A DNA stretch of 64,000 nt from Aquibacillus halophilus (GCF_009649745.1 NZ_WJNG01000016.1:362-64361), one strand, 5' to 3'; shown: positions 52,248 through 61,623, numbered from the stretch's first letter. Made by a program: numbers and translations. Notes: generated by a model from the sequence alone, not told the origin.

Positions 52248-52429
52248 AAGGCAACTTCCTTTCTTAGACTTTTGAGAAGTTTATTTTATTATAATCTTTT
52301 TATAAATTTAAGATACACTTCATTTATATGATTTAGCTTAAATTATTTACTATTTTTTTAGTCTAATTTTGCATCCATTTAAAAAGTTATCGTCTATATA
52401 TATGACAACAAAAATGGAGGTTAAAAATT

Positions 52430-53863
52430 ATGATAGAAACTAATAGTAATCTAAATGAAATGCTTCCGGTTGCGGTTATTGGTGCTGGTCCTGTTGGATT
52501 GGCTGCTGCATCCCATCTAATTAACAAAGGAGAAAAGGTCATCATTCTTGAATTTGGGAAGAAGGTAGGAGCTAATATTTTGAAATGGGCACATGTTCGA
52601 TTGTTTTCTCCTTGGAAATATAACATGGACAAAGAAGCAATAAAATTATTAATTGAAAATGGTTGGGTGTCTCCGGACTTAGATGAACTACCTACAGGTA
52701 AGGAACTCTTGGATAGTTATTTATACCCTCTAAGTCAAATCCCGCAAATTGAGGAATCTTTATTCTTGAATACAAAGGTTGTTGGAATTACTAGAATGGG
52801 CTTGGACAAAGTTAAAGACCGGAACAGAGAAAACCTTCCATTTGAGATATACGTTGAGCAAGATGGCATCTCAAAAATAGTTAGAGCAAGAACGGTGATT
52901 GATGCCACTGGCACTTGGTCAAATCCTAATCCAGTATTATCAAGCGGGGTATGGACTTCTAGTGAACAGAGTTTAAGGGACAATATTTATTATGGGATTC
53001 CTGATGTATTAGGTAAAAATTTGGAACGTTATGTAGGACAAAAAATAATTGTTGTTGGTAGCGGTCACTCAGCGATAAACTCTATTCTAGATTTAGGCTA
53101 TTTAAAAGATAGGTATCCTAAGACAGAAATCATATGGGCCATTCGTAAAGAGAAAGTAAATGATGTTTATGGGGGACAGGAAAAGGATAATTTGGCTGCA
53201 AGAGGTGAATTAGGTACTAGAATACAAGAGTTAGTTGAGTCCGGAAAAATAAATGTTAAGACTGGTTTTTATATAACTGAACTAGTTAAAGAAAACAACA
53301 ACATTTTAGTTAGAGGAATTGAAAACGGTGTTCCTGCAAGTATCTCGGGTATTGGCCAAATAATTACCGGGACAGGTGCTAGACCGGATATTTCATTTTT
53401 AAGAGAAGTTAGAACTAACCTTGATTCTGCAATAGAAAGTGTTTCCAAGTTAGCTCCTTTAATTGACCCTAATGTTCATAGTTGTGGAACAGTACGCCCG
53501 CATGGTGAGGAGGTACTTAGACAACCTGAGGAGAATTTTTATATAATTGGCATGAAAAGTTATGGGAGGGCACCAACCTTCCTAATGGCAACCGGTTATG
53601 AACAAGCTCGATCCATAGTATCTTATTTAGTAGGTGATTTTGACGCTGCAAAAGAGGTACACTTAGAATTGCCGGAAACCGGTGTCTGTAGTATTAATAG
53701 AGCTCCGTGCTGTCAGCCAGAAACCATGGAAAACAAAGTAATCATTCAAAGTGGACTCGAAGTTGAAAAGCTTAGTATAACGGACTCTTCTAGTTGCTAT
53801 AATCCTACAAACAAAATAGAAGATGACAATATAGAAAATAAGGAACAAGGTTGCTGTGGTTAG
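52430..53863 (+). CDS. FAD/NAD(P)-dependent oxidoreductase, ArsO-like, with Cys-rich tail
   Basis: A 477-residue two-dinucleotide-fold flavoprotein. The FAD fold begins VAVIGAGPVGLAAASHL, with WAHVRLFSPWKYNMD, then IIVVGSGHSAINSILDLGYL for NAD(P). This family is often encoded in arsenic-resistance clusters and called ArsO. After the catalytic part, the last 50 residues hold INRAPCCQPE, SSSCYNPT and EQGCCG, five cysteines that could bind a thiophilic metal. TGGAGGTTAAAAATT precedes the ATG. It overlaps the MFS gene by eight bases. No arsR, arsB or arsC is visible here. Confidence 0.72.
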   Translation: MIETNSNLNEMLPVAVIGAGPVGLAAASHLINKGEKVIILEFGKKVGANILKWAHVRLFSPWKYNMDKEAIKLLIENGWVSPDLDELPTGKELLDSYLYPLSQIPQIEESLFLNTKVVGITRMGLDKVKDRNRENLPFEIYVEQDGISKIVRARTVIDATGTWSNPNPVLSSGVWTSSEQSLRDNIYYGIPDVLGKNLERYVGQKIIVVGSGHSAINSILDLGYLKDRYPKTEIIWAIRKEKVNDVYGGQEKDNLAARGELGTRIQELVESGKINVKTGFYITELVKENNNILVRGIENGVPASISGIGQIITGTGARPDISFLREVRTNLDSAIESVSKLAPLIDPNVHSCGTVRPHGEEVLRQPEENFYIIGMKSYGRAPTFLMATGYEQARSIVSYLVGDFDAAKEVHLELPETGVCSINRAPCCQPETMENKVIIQSGLEVEKLSITDSSSCYNPTNKIEDDNIENKEQGCCG

Positions 53864-55154
53864 GAAGAAATCTAAGCGACTGAAGTTTAATCAGTCGCTT
53901 CCCTATGTAGATGGAAAAGATAAAACTGGTAGCAATCAAATTATTATTATTTCATTAGCCACTGCTGTTTGTCTAATCGGTGATTCGATGCTGTATATTG
54001 TTCTACCAATATATTGGAGAGAAATTGGGTTGGAATCATTAATAGAGGTAGGAATTTTATTATCAATAAACAGGTTTATTAGAATTCCGATTAATCCTGT
54101 TATTGGTGCGTTTTACAAAAGATATAATTTGAAAAGTGGCCTGATTATCGCGGTCATCATTGCGAGTATTACAACCATATCATATGGTATAGTTGAGGGA
54201 TTTTGGATTTGGTTAATAATTAGAGCTTGTTGGGGAGTAGGGTGGTCCTTTTTCAAGTTAGGTACGATGTTATTTATTATTGAAAGAGGATCTGAGAATG
54301 GAAATAGAGGGCATTTTTTAGGATTATACAATAGTCTCTATCGGATAGGAAGTATTATCGGAATGTTTTTTGGAGCTTTATTTGTTCAAATACATGGACT
54401 AACAATAACTTCAATTTTTTTCGGATTGATTGCGTTTTTTGCCATACCATTTATTATTTATTTTGTTCCGGTTGTTAAGGTGTCACAATTAAGTCCTGAC
54501 TTTAAAACGATAAACAATATATTTAGAATTAAGAATCATTTTACATCTAAACAAGCACTATTGATTTTCGTCTCGGGATTTCTAATTATGCTATCACTTG
54601 AAGGAACCTTTACAGCAACCTTAAGTAGTATAATTGAAAGCAAATATGGTTTTGAAGTAACTCTATATTCTTTAATTATTGGTGCCGCCACTATTGGTGG
54701 ATTCATACAATCATTAAAATGGTTTCTACTACCTTTTTTGTTTCCAATGCTAGGTAAGGTATTAGATCGGGAGAAAGAAAAAAGTAAATTGTTTTTATTT
54801 TTCTTGTCATTGACTATAGTATTTCTAATCTTTTTTTCTTTCGATTTAAACATATATTTATGGTTGGTCATTGTTTTTACTCTATTGCTACTGTCCTCAA
54901 TTTTATTACTAATTGTTGATACGATGGCAACGGAATTTGCAGACCTTTCCTCACATAAAGTTGACATTATAAGTTTTTACACAATTTCTCTTGATTTAGG
55001 TGCAGCTGTAGGACCAATAATTGGCTTCATGGTTGGCGGTATTGTTGGAATAGAAAACATTGGTTGGATGTCAGTTGTAATTGTCAGTATTGTAATTACT
55101 ATGTGGTTTTCTAATAAAACTGACATGGAAGAAAAAAACCAACGATTAGCCTAA
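53856..55154 (+). CDS. MFS transporter cotranslated with the flavoprotein
   Basis: A 432-residue twelve-helix transporter with a charged N-terminal tail and an unusual central loop (FKTINNIFRIKNHFTSKQAL). It starts with GTG overlapping the end of the flavoprotein gene, so both are made together. By analogy with ars-linked MFS pumps, it may export the product of the flavoprotein. Substrate unknown. Confidence 0.8.
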   Translation: MVRKKSKRLKFNQSLPYVDGKDKTGSNQIIIISLATAVCLIGDSMLYIVLPIYWREIGLESLIEVGILLSINRFIRIPINPVIGAFYKRYNLKSGLIIAVIIASITTISYGIVEGFWIWLIIRACWGVGWSFFKLGTMLFIIERGSENGNRGHFLGLYNSLYRIGSIIGMFFGALFVQIHGLTITSIFFGLIAFFAIPFIIYFVPVVKVSQLSPDFKTINNIFRIKNHFTSKQALLIFVSGFLIMLSLEGTFTATLSSIIESKYGFEVTLYSLIIGAATIGGFIQSLKWFLLPFLFPMLGKVLDREKEKSKLFLFFLSLTIVFLIFFSFDLNIYLWLVIVFTLLLLSSILLLIVDTMATEFADLSSHKVDIISFYTISLDLGAAVGPIIGFMVGGIVGIENIGWMSVVIVSIVITMWFSNKTDMEEKNQRLA

Positions 55155-55191
55155 ATTGAATTTTTAGCGGAAATTTGAGAACTTAAAGATG

Positions 55192-55266
55192 AAGCTCCAA
55201 GTACGTACTGAAATATGATAGATACCTAGCGGTGGAGGTATATTTCAGTATCCTGGAGCTTTTACT
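55192..55266. terminator. Long terminator hairpin between convergent genes
   Basis: AAGCTCCA at 55192 pairs with TGGAGCTT ending 55261; inside, TACTGAAATAT pairs with ATATTTCAGTA, giving a long interrupted stem. It ends the MFS transcript and possibly also the minus-strand GGDEF-EAL gene. Confidence 0.75.
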
Positions 55267-55296
55267 TTTCTATTATTCTTAATCTAGTTTATATGC

Positions 55297-57384
55297 TTAA
55301 AGAATATGTTTATTTAACATTTTCTCGAATTCGTTTACAGGTTTCGGCTTGCTAAACAAATATCCTTGGAGTTCATCACATTTAAGTTGACGAAGTATTG
55401 TTAGTTGTTCTTCATATTCAACACCTTCTGCAACTACATTCATATTGAGTTGTTTAGACAGGTTAGTGATGAATTGTGTAATTGCAGCACTTTCTTCATT
55501 AATATGAACATCTTTAACAAAAAGTTTATCCAATTTTATCGTTGAAAATTTATATTTCCTTAAATAGCCTAAAGAAGAATATCCTGTTCCGAAATCATCT
55601 AGTGCAATATGCACTCCAAGTTGTCTTATTGCTTCAATGGTTTTTAATGTTTCTGCTTCCTGCTCTATCAACATACTCTCTGTAATTTCAATTTCCAACC
55701 ATTTTCCTTCAATTCGATTCTCTTGGAGCACAGTTGAAATGGTTTCAACTATATCCGTTTGCAACAACTGTCGGACCGAAAAATTGAGTGATACTTTGAG
55801 AGATTGATAACCTTCTTCCTGCCATAACTTAAGTTGTCGACAAACTGACCGTAATACCCACTCCCCGATCGGTACAATGAGTCCTAATTCTTCTGCTAAA
55901 TGGATAAAATCATCAGGGGGAACTAGTCCACGGTTTGGATGGTGCCACCGAATAAGTGCTTCAGCACCTACAATTTGATTTGTCTGAGCATCTACTTTAG
56001 GTTGATAATATAATTCAAATTGATCCTTAACTAGTGCTTTTCTAAGGTCATTTTGTAAAGAAAAAGTTTTGCTTGTGTTAATGTTCATCGTTGAAGTATA
56101 CATTTCATGATGATTTTTCCCGTTTTGTTTTGCTAAGTACATCGCCACATCTGAATTTTTCAATAATGTTTTGATATCCTCGCCAGAATCCGGGTAAATA
56201 CTTATCCCAATACTTGAAGTAGCGAATAGCTCGTAATTATTTATAATAAAGGGAAACTGAAGCTTCTCTTTAATGTTGGTGGCAACATTAATAACACGCT
56301 GGTCGTCTGTTAACTCTGAGATGATAATGACAAACTCATCACCAGCAATTCTGGCAACCATATCTTTTTCAGAGACACAGCTTTTTAATACCTTTGATAC
56401 TTCTTTCAACACTCTGTCGCCTATATCGTGTCCTAATGTATCGTTAATAAATTTAAAACGATCCAAATCAATCAGTAGAACAGCTAATTTTGAATTAGTT
56501 TCCTTTGCTTTATTAAGCTCTAGTTCTAATTTGTCTTCGAAGAACCTACGATTTGGTAAACCGGTGAGGAAATCGTGATAAGCCATATGGTGAATTTCCT
56601 CGTGCGCTCTTTTAAGAGCAGTAATATCATGATAATTGACAACAATCCCCTTTATATCTTCATTATGTATCAGATTCTTAGCACTTACCTCAACGTGTCT
56701 CCATTCACCGTTTTTATGTAATAATCGCAATTCTGTCTTTATAACCTGATTAGGTTTATTAATTATTTCGACATATAGTTGCTTTGATCTTTCTAATTCA
56801 TCGGGGTGAATTAATGAGTTATATCCGGTTTGAACTTCGTCTGGGGCATAGCCGAATTCACGTTCCATCGACGGGCTCCGGTAAAAGACTTCACCGTCTT
56901 CATTTATTAGGCTAACAATGTCATTTGAATTTTCTATTAATGAACGAAACTTCCGATCCTGTTGGTACACAAGTGACTCAAGTTCTTTTTGCTTACTAAT
57001 GTCCTTACCTATTATGAAAAGACCTAATGTTTCTCCATCATTCGAACTAATAGGAACAGCATCTGTATTAACTGTCCTTACTGTTTCATCCTTACTAATC
57101 ATTCGAAATTCTCTTCTCGCAATTTCACCATGAATAGACTTATTAAAGTTATTTTTCATACTAGATTTATCATCTTTATGAACGATGCTAAGAAAGCTTT
57201 TACCAGTTAATTCTTCACACCTATATCCAGTAAGGTCGGTAAAACCTTGGTTACACTCTACAAAGTTACCATTAAAATCAAGTAGGTAAATAGCATCGGA
57301 ATGAACCTCGAACATTTTGTGAAAAGGTAGATTCTTATTTTCAAGAAATGAATCTAATTTCTTTTTCTTTTCTAAATCTGTCAT
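55297..57384 (-). CDS. PAS-PAS-GGDEF-EAL c-di-GMP turnover protein
   Basis: A 695-residue cytoplasmic protein with no membrane helix. Two PAS domains (about residues 15-125 and 140-255) are followed by GGDEF (DLDRFKFINDTLGHDIGD; signature RIAGDEFVII, so AGDEF instead of GGDEF) and EAL (VGAEALIRWHHPN, LEIEITESMLI, LDDFGTGYSSLGYLR, KLDKLFV, VVAEGVEYEEQ, LQGYLFSKP). The EAL ligands all look present, so phosphodiesterase activity is likely; cyclase activity is uncertain. ATG 57384 has AAAGGTGGTCCCC; an in-frame GTG three codons earlier overlaps it. It and the c-di-GMP riboswitch at 36955 indicate live c-di-GMP signalling. Confidence 0.9.
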   Translation of the reverse strand: MTDLEKKKKLDSFLENKNLPFHKMFEVHSDAIYLLDFNGNFVECNQGFTDLTGYRCEELTGKSFLSIVHKDDKSSMKNNFNKSIHGEIARREFRMISKDETVRTVNTDAVPISSNDGETLGLFIIGKDISKQKELESLVYQQDRKFRSLIENSNDIVSLINEDGEVFYRSPSMEREFGYAPDEVQTGYNSLIHPDELERSKQLYVEIINKPNQVIKTELRLLHKNGEWRHVEVSAKNLIHNEDIKGIVVNYHDITALKRAHEEIHHMAYHDFLTGLPNRRFFEDKLELELNKAKETNSKLAVLLIDLDRFKFINDTLGHDIGDRVLKEVSKVLKSCVSEKDMVARIAGDEFVIIISELTDDQRVINVATNIKEKLQFPFIINNYELFATSSIGISIYPDSGEDIKTLLKNSDVAMYLAKQNGKNHHEMYTSTMNINTSKTFSLQNDLRKALVKDQFELYYQPKVDAQTNQIVGAEALIRWHHPNRGLVPPDDFIHLAEELGLIVPIGEWVLRSVCRQLKLWQEEGYQSLKVSLNFSVRQLLQTDIVETISTVLQENRIEGKWLEIEITESMLIEQEAETLKTIEAIRQLGVHIALDDFGTGYSSLGYLRKYKFSTIKLDKLFVKDVHINEESAAITQFITNLSKQLNMNVVAEGVEYEEQLTILRQLKCDELQGYLFSKPKPVNEFEKMLNKHIL

Positions 57385-57816
57385 GGGGACCACCTTTATA
57401 TGTAGTATTAGAAAAAAATATAATGTAATTTTAACAAAAATGAGATGAAAAATCGCAGATTATGATTCTTGAATTTCCATTTGGACCATCAGCTATTATA
57501 AGAAAAGTCAATTGGATAAAATGAGAGGGGCAGGCTCATTACTTTATTGTATTTTTTCTGATTTGTTTTGAGTTACTATTCCCCTTGATAACCAGTTTGA
57601 AACCAGTATTAATAAGATCCATATTAATGAGGAGGCTATTTAAACTACTATAAAAGAAGTATTAAGTACGGATTAGGTTTAAATTAAGCCTTAAATCTTC
57701 ATTTCCAGGCTCTTTAGATGAAGTATATACCTAGGGATACATTACCTCTTTAATATTGTGTGATACCTTTAATAGTAAGATAAATTAGTTTTCTAATACT
57801 AGAAGAGGGTGTCCAC
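57385..57816. other. AT-rich intergenic region
   Basis: No gene or clear RNA structure is recognised. It must contain the divergent promoters of the GGDEF-EAL gene and the lipoprotein gene. Confidence 0.4.
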
Positions 57817-58812
57817 ATGAAAAAACTAATAGTGTTTTTATTAATGATAAGTATATTCTTGTTAGCTGCTTGTAACGAAGACAGTACAAGTAATGACGAT
57901 GCTGAGAATGACTCGCAAATGGACGTAAGTCAATCTGAAGAAGCGTCCTTGGAAAGTGATGACGACGAAGTAGAAGCCGCAGAAGAAGATACTACTGAGG
58001 ATGAAAAAGAAAGTTCAGATGATGAAGGGGATCTAGTAGATGCCCTTGATGTCAAGAGCATCCTAAAAAAATCTGCAGAAGCAATGGCGGAGGTTACAAG
58101 TTTTAAAGGAATAAGCAAATTTATAGACGACAGTACGTTTAATGGCGTGGAAGAAAAAAGTGAATCAACTTTCACGATGGAAATTATCCTATCTGATCCA
58201 GCAGTAATGTACGCGAAAGCTTCTTCTGTTCTAAGTGAAACAGAAGAAGGTGACATGGAAATGTATATGAAAGATGGAACTTTGTATATTAACTCTGAAG
58301 AAAATTGGTTTTCGATGCCAACTGATTCAGGGTATGGAAGTTTGTACGAACAATATAATATGTATGAAGAAGAGCAGATTGAAGCATATGTAAACCAAAG
58401 TGATAGTTTCGAAGTTATCGATAACGGTGATCATTATCTATTATCCTTTGCTGGTAATAATGAAGAGTATAAAAACGTTGTGATGGGTTCAAGCTTTGGA
58501 GCAACAAGTGAATTATTTAAAGAACATTATGAAAACATGAAAATTAATAGCGGTACCTATGAGGTAAGCATTGATAAAGAGACATTTTATATGACAGAAT
58601 ATAAGTATGAATACGATTCAGAAACGACAGGTGAATTAGGTGCAATTACACAATACAGTAAAGGAACTTATAGTCTTTCCGACTTCAATTCAATTGGTGA
58701 AATAACTGTACCTGAAGAGGTCATTGAAAACGCACAATCAATGGGAGAATCATTTGTAGACATGCAAATCTTAAGAGGGAAATCGATTAACATTACCCGG
58801 GAAATATTTTAA
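57817..58812 (+). CDS. DUF6612-type lipoprotein (LppX-like fold)
   Basis: A 331-residue lipoprotein. FLLAACNED gives the lipobox Cys near residue 19. A highly acidic linker of about 40 residues (Asp, Glu, Ser) precedes a domain beginning VKSILKKSAEAMAEVTSFKG, with VMYAKASSVLSE and MEMYMKDGTLYINSEENWFS. This matches the DUF6612 family with an LppX/LolA-like half-barrel that may hold hydrophobic ligands. AGAGGGTGTCCAC precedes the ATG. Confidence 0.8.
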   Translation: MKKLIVFLLMISIFLLAACNEDSTSNDDAENDSQMDVSQSEEASLESDDDEVEAAEEDTTEDEKESSDDEGDLVDALDVKSILKKSAEAMAEVTSFKGISKFIDDSTFNGVEEKSESTFTMEIILSDPAVMYAKASSVLSETEEGDMEMYMKDGTLYINSEENWFSMPTDSGYGSLYEQYNMYEEEQIEAYVNQSDSFEVIDNGDHYLLSFAGNNEEYKNVVMGSSFGATSELFKEHYENMKINSGTYEVSIDKETFYMTEYKYEYDSETTGELGAITQYSKGTYSLSDFNSIGEITVPEEVIENAQSMGESFVDMQILRGKSINITREIF

Positions 58813-59312
58813 AAACTAAATCTGTATAATTACCAGGGTTAAGAATCCTAGATTCACAAATGTCATTTAAAGTATAAACCCCTTACTTAACTCGGACTTT
58901 CAATACTAATAAAAAAAAATTAATAAAAGAACTTTCAGTGATATCATTTGTTTATTTAAGATGCTTAAACTAATTGTTCACAAAAAAACAAGCTTCCTTT
59001 ATAAAGGGAATTGGCTATCTGTGTTGAATTAAACTATATACAATAACCTGTTTTAAGTTTATGGATCAACAGAATCTGTATAACAAAGAATTTGACAAAG
59101 TATAAGATGTTCATTTGTGATGAATGTAATAAGAGCATATTTGAGTCTATTAACGGGATGGTTGTGTTTATAGCACCTACTCTTATCGAGTTATCCCTTC
59201 CAATTGCAACTGGCGTATAGAGAATAAAGAAGTTGAAACCATCTGGTACGCATTGAGTAATGCAAATGAAGAAATGAATCGATAAGAAGTTGGTTTGAGA
59301 GGAAGATATCAT
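58813..59312. other. Intergenic region with a short Cys-containing ORF
   Basis: A 37-residue frame at 59107-59220 starts MFICDECNKSIFESINGMVV but has no ribosome site and looks like the leading piece of a broken zinc-binding protein gene. A weak hairpin AGCTTCCTTTATAAAGGGAA lies near 58990. Nothing else was recognised. Confidence 0.35.
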
Positions 59313-59720
59313 ATGATTACCTATCAAAAACTATTTGATTATATTGATTACTTTAAAACTATTTCTGAAGATGAAGTATGTCGCTGGGAGGGTGGAAAAA
59401 AGAGGGAGAATGATAACTTTTCTCTAGGCTATCCAGTTTATAATCAAAAATTTAAAAACTTTATAGATGACGTGTATGAAACAGAAATAATGGATGCAAA
59501 TTATATAGAAACGTTGGAAAGATATCAATTAGCAATGTCGGATGAATTAAGAGGAGTTATTGATTCGGCGAACTTGCAGTTAACTAGAGCAATTCTAACT
59601 GTTTACGTACGTCAAGAACGATTCAGTGATGGTTTATGGGCTACCGCTGTGAAAGATAAAGTTTTTTACAAAATTCTATTAAGATTAAAAAAAATATCAG
59701 ATGATCGACTGTCAGGTTAA
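59313..59720 (+). CDS. DUF6508 protein
   Basis: A 135-residue soluble protein starting MITYQKLFDYIDYFK, with AGAGGAAGATATC before the ATG. NFIDDVYETEIMDANYIETL and LTVYVRQERFSDGLWATAVK match the DUF6508 family, in which the RAERF.DG motif is conserved. Function is unknown. It is a single gene. Confidence 0.7.
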   Translation: MITYQKLFDYIDYFKTISEDEVCRWEGGKKRENDNFSLGYPVYNQKFKNFIDDVYETEIMDANYIETLERYQLAMSDELRGVIDSANLQLTRAILTVYVRQERFSDGLWATAVKDKVFYKILLRLKKISDDRLSG

Positions 59721-59957
59721 CGCACTAGAATCAGAAACAAAACACGAATGCTGCAAATGACTCTAGAGCCAACTAAATTTCAAGAGGATGTAAACGGGAA
59801 CGTGCTGAAGATCATCATTTTAATTACATGTCCTGTCGGGATAACACTTGAAAAAAGACATTAGATCTTAATGTGAAGGGAAAACAAGAACTATAAATGT
59901 ACAAATCGCAACAAGCTTTTAGATGTGTCCGACTTAATGAAGCTATAATTGGAGTCT

Positions 59958-59988
59958 AAAGCCCAAAACCTGTATGGTTTGGGGCTTT
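59958..59988. terminator. Terminator hairpin
   Basis: AAAGCCCAAAACC pairs with GGTTTGGGGCTTT over TGTAT. It lies just downstream of the minus-strand GerP-like cluster. The preceding bases 59721-59957 contain no recognised gene. Confidence 0.65.
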
Positions 59989-60017
59989 GGTCGAATCTAT
60001 TTAGCTTAATCAGTAAC

Positions 60018-60419
60018 TCAATTGCTATCATCTGTTGAATTATGATTATCATTATGCTCTAAATGATGTTCATCAATCAAGTCTAATACCCAGTCAGGTA
60101 AGTTATCCTTATCTTCTAAGATCATGTCCATTAAATATTTCAAATTCATATGTGATTTTAGATCGTGTATGTCATTATTATTCCCATCAATTGTTCCTAA
60201 CCCTTGATTATGTTTCTTGTAACCTTTGAAGTTTGTTGGATAGTTATTACCAAAATTGATTGTACTTGCGTTTTCTAGTGTACCTACTTTGAACTCCTTA
60301 AAATGGAAAACAGGAGAAAATGGTGAAGAAGCTGTTTTTTTTTCTTCTTCCTCTGAGTTTGAATTTTCTGTATCACTTTTGTCGTTTAAATTGTAATCGT
60401 TATATGGAATTTCGCTCAT
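60018..60419 (-). CDS. GerPA/GerPF-like domain protein, diverged
   Basis: A 133-residue protein starting MSEIPYNDYNLNDKSD. Residues 45-90 hold FKVGTLENASTINFGNNYP and NQGLGTIDGNNNDIHDL, a diverged copy of the GerPA/GerPF pattern in which a short INFG-type strand is followed by a Gly/Asn-rich turn. A helical acidic extension ends HNDNHNSTDDSN. GGAAGTGATCTTC precedes the ATG. It is the last gene of the minus-strand cluster. Confidence 0.6.
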   Translation of the reverse strand: MSEIPYNDYNLNDKSDTENSNSEEEEKKTASSPFSPVFHFKEFKVGTLENASTINFGNNYPTNFKGYKKHNQGLGTIDGNNNDIHDLKSHMNLKYLMDMILEDKDNLPDWVLDLIDEHHLEHNDNHNSTDDSN

Positions 60420-60424
60420 GAAGA

Positions 60425-60778
60425 TCACTTCCTAAGGAAAGAATAGTCCACTATCTTGTTGTTTAGTTTAACTTGAATATCACTAATTTTTGATTGTTTC
60501 GGATCTGATTGCTTGATTTTATCTTTTTTCTCACTATCACTCTTGCTAGTTAAATTGTTACCGAAATTTACACTTCCGCTATTCTCTTTAATATCGACCT
60601 TTTCAAAATTAAAGGTCACTGGTATATCTTTTAAATCCGATAAGTTAATGTCTGCATTTTCAATATTTATATTTATAACAATTCCGTCCGACTTTCTATT
60701 TAATTCTTCAATAAGGGACTTAAGTTGACTGAAGTCATAATTAGCTTGGAAGTTGATATCATTTTTATGTTCTGTCAT
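60425..60778 (-). CDS. GerP-like cluster protein, strongly diverged
   Basis: A 117-residue charged protein. VDIKENSGSVNFGNN shares the S.(V/I)NFGNN motif with its neighbour at 60018; the N-terminal part (INFQANYDFSQLKSLIEELN) is unlike GerP proteins. Its start overlaps the end of the upstream gene by 14 bases, indicating translational coupling. No other family is recognised. Confidence 0.5.
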   Translation of the reverse strand: MTEHKNDINFQANYDFSQLKSLIEELNRKSDGIVININIENADINLSDLKDIPVTFNFEKVDIKENSGSVNFGNNLTSKSDSEKKDKIKQSDPKQSKISDIQVKLNNKIVDYSFLRK

Positions 60779-60959
60779 TATTGATAATCATATTTTTTAA
60801 ATTAGTTATTGAATTGTGGTCCCCATCAACTTCTCCCAAGCCCTCATTTTTAATAGATATACCTTTAAATCCATGCAAATTGTTTTGACCATGAAATATT
60901 CCGCTACAGCTTGAAACAGTCTCTACGTTTAATTTTTTTAAGTTCATAAGTGGTTCCAT
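60765..60959 (-). CDS. GerP-like small protein, diverged
   Basis: A 64-residue protein starting MEPLMNLKKLNVETVSSCSG after GGAGGATTTTAA. SGIFHGQNNLHGFKGISIKN and EGLGEVDGDHNSITN parallel the SNAGIFIG... and HGLGTISGNHNQTSN of the gene at 61266, so the two are homologous. It belongs to the same minus-strand operon. Confidence 0.6.
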   Translation of the reverse strand: MEPLMNLKKLNVETVSSCSGIFHGQNNLHGFKGISIKNEGLGEVDGDHNSITNLKNMIINNDRT

Positions 60960-60998
60960 TTAAAATCCTCCAATCAGAGACGTTTTACTTACAAAAAC

Positions 60999-61238
60999 TT
61001 AATTAATTGATTTACTTAGTATATGATCATAAATGTCATAATCATATACTACATTCAAGTTATTTGATTGTGGTGATTTACCTCTTTGATTAGTTCTGCA
61101 TTTCCCTGAACCAGTATTATACTTTTCTTTGACATTCCAACCTTTCGATTCTGTTCTACCTATGAATACACCAGTATTCGAATCTAGACTAGTTACGTTA
61201 ATATTATTAAATGAAATAAAATTTTCTTCATGTACCAT
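60999..61238 (-). CDS. GerPA/GerPF-family protein
   Basis: A 79-residue protein. FISFNNINVTSLDSNTGVFI followed by GRTESKGWNVKEKYNTGSGK and NVVYDYDIYDHI has the layout of the GerPA/GerPF family: an N-terminal strand, VFIG or VNFG, a Trp/Lys loop, a Gly-rich segment and a D.D near the C-terminus. GGGAGTATGATTAA precedes the ATG. GerP proteins make the coat permeable to germinants. Confidence 0.7.
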   Translation of the reverse strand: MVHEENFISFNNINVTSLDSNTGVFIGRTESKGWNVKEKYNTGSGKCRTNQRGKSPQSNNLNVVYDYDIYDHILSKSIN

Positions 61239-61265
61239 TTTTTAATCATACTCCCTTAAAAAATG

Positions 61266-61493
61266 TTATTTATACGACGGGGAATCAGTTGTGTCTGGAT
61301 CGATAACAACATTACTGTTATTAGATGTTTGATTGTGGTTACCAGAAATTGTCCCAAGGCCATGATTTTGTTTACTAAAAGTCCTCCAAAATGACTGACT
61401 ATTTGTTCCAATAAAAATGCCGGCATTTGATTCAATTACGTTCACATTTATTTCATCAAAGGATATAGGTGGATTTGTGTTGATAAAGATCAC
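61266..61493 (-). CDS. GerPA/GerPF-like protein, start uncertain
   Basis: About 75 residues: PPISFDEINVNVIESNAGIF, then IGTNSQSFWRTFSKQNHGLG, ending NVVIDPDTTDSPSYK. This is GerPA/GerPF-like with the ending DPDT typical of the family (IDPD). The GTG at 61493 is used here. The sequence GGGAGTGATCTTTATC suggests that an original ATG at 61486-61484 has become ATC, since a sister gene has GGAAGTGATCTTCATG. A longer reading frame upstream overlaps the divergent gene and is an artefact. Confidence 0.6.
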   Translation of the reverse strand: MIFINTNPPISFDEINVNVIESNAGIFIGTNSQSFWRTFSKQNHGLGTISGNHNQTSNNSNVVIDPDTTDSPSYK

Positions 61494-61554
61494 TCCCAAG
61501 TATCTACTAGTATAAAGTGTATGCGTTAAACACCCATAGGGTTCGTGCCCTAGA

Positions 61555-61581
61555 ACGATAAAGTGTACTTTACATATTATA
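61555..61581 (+). promoter_or_regulatory. SigK-like promoter for the gene at 61624
   Basis: AC at 61555, 16 bases, then CATATTATA (61573-61581) matches the mother-cell SigK consensus AC-N16/17-CATANNNTA. On the other strand GAACC, 17 bases, CATACACTT offers a weaker candidate for the divergent cluster. Confidence 0.55.
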
Positions 61582-61623
61582 TTAGTGTTTACTTTATTTA
61601 TGAGGGAAGGGTGGAATATTAAT

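Noticed and set aside
55192-55266. Long hairpin with GGTGGAGGTAT considered as a T-box or other riboswitch
   Set aside because: It lies between convergent gene ends and has no downstream gene on either strand to regulate; a terminator explains it.
59034-59327. 97-residue minus-strand frame upstream of the DUF6508 gene
   Set aside because: No ribosome site and it overlaps the promoter and start region of the plus-strand gene.
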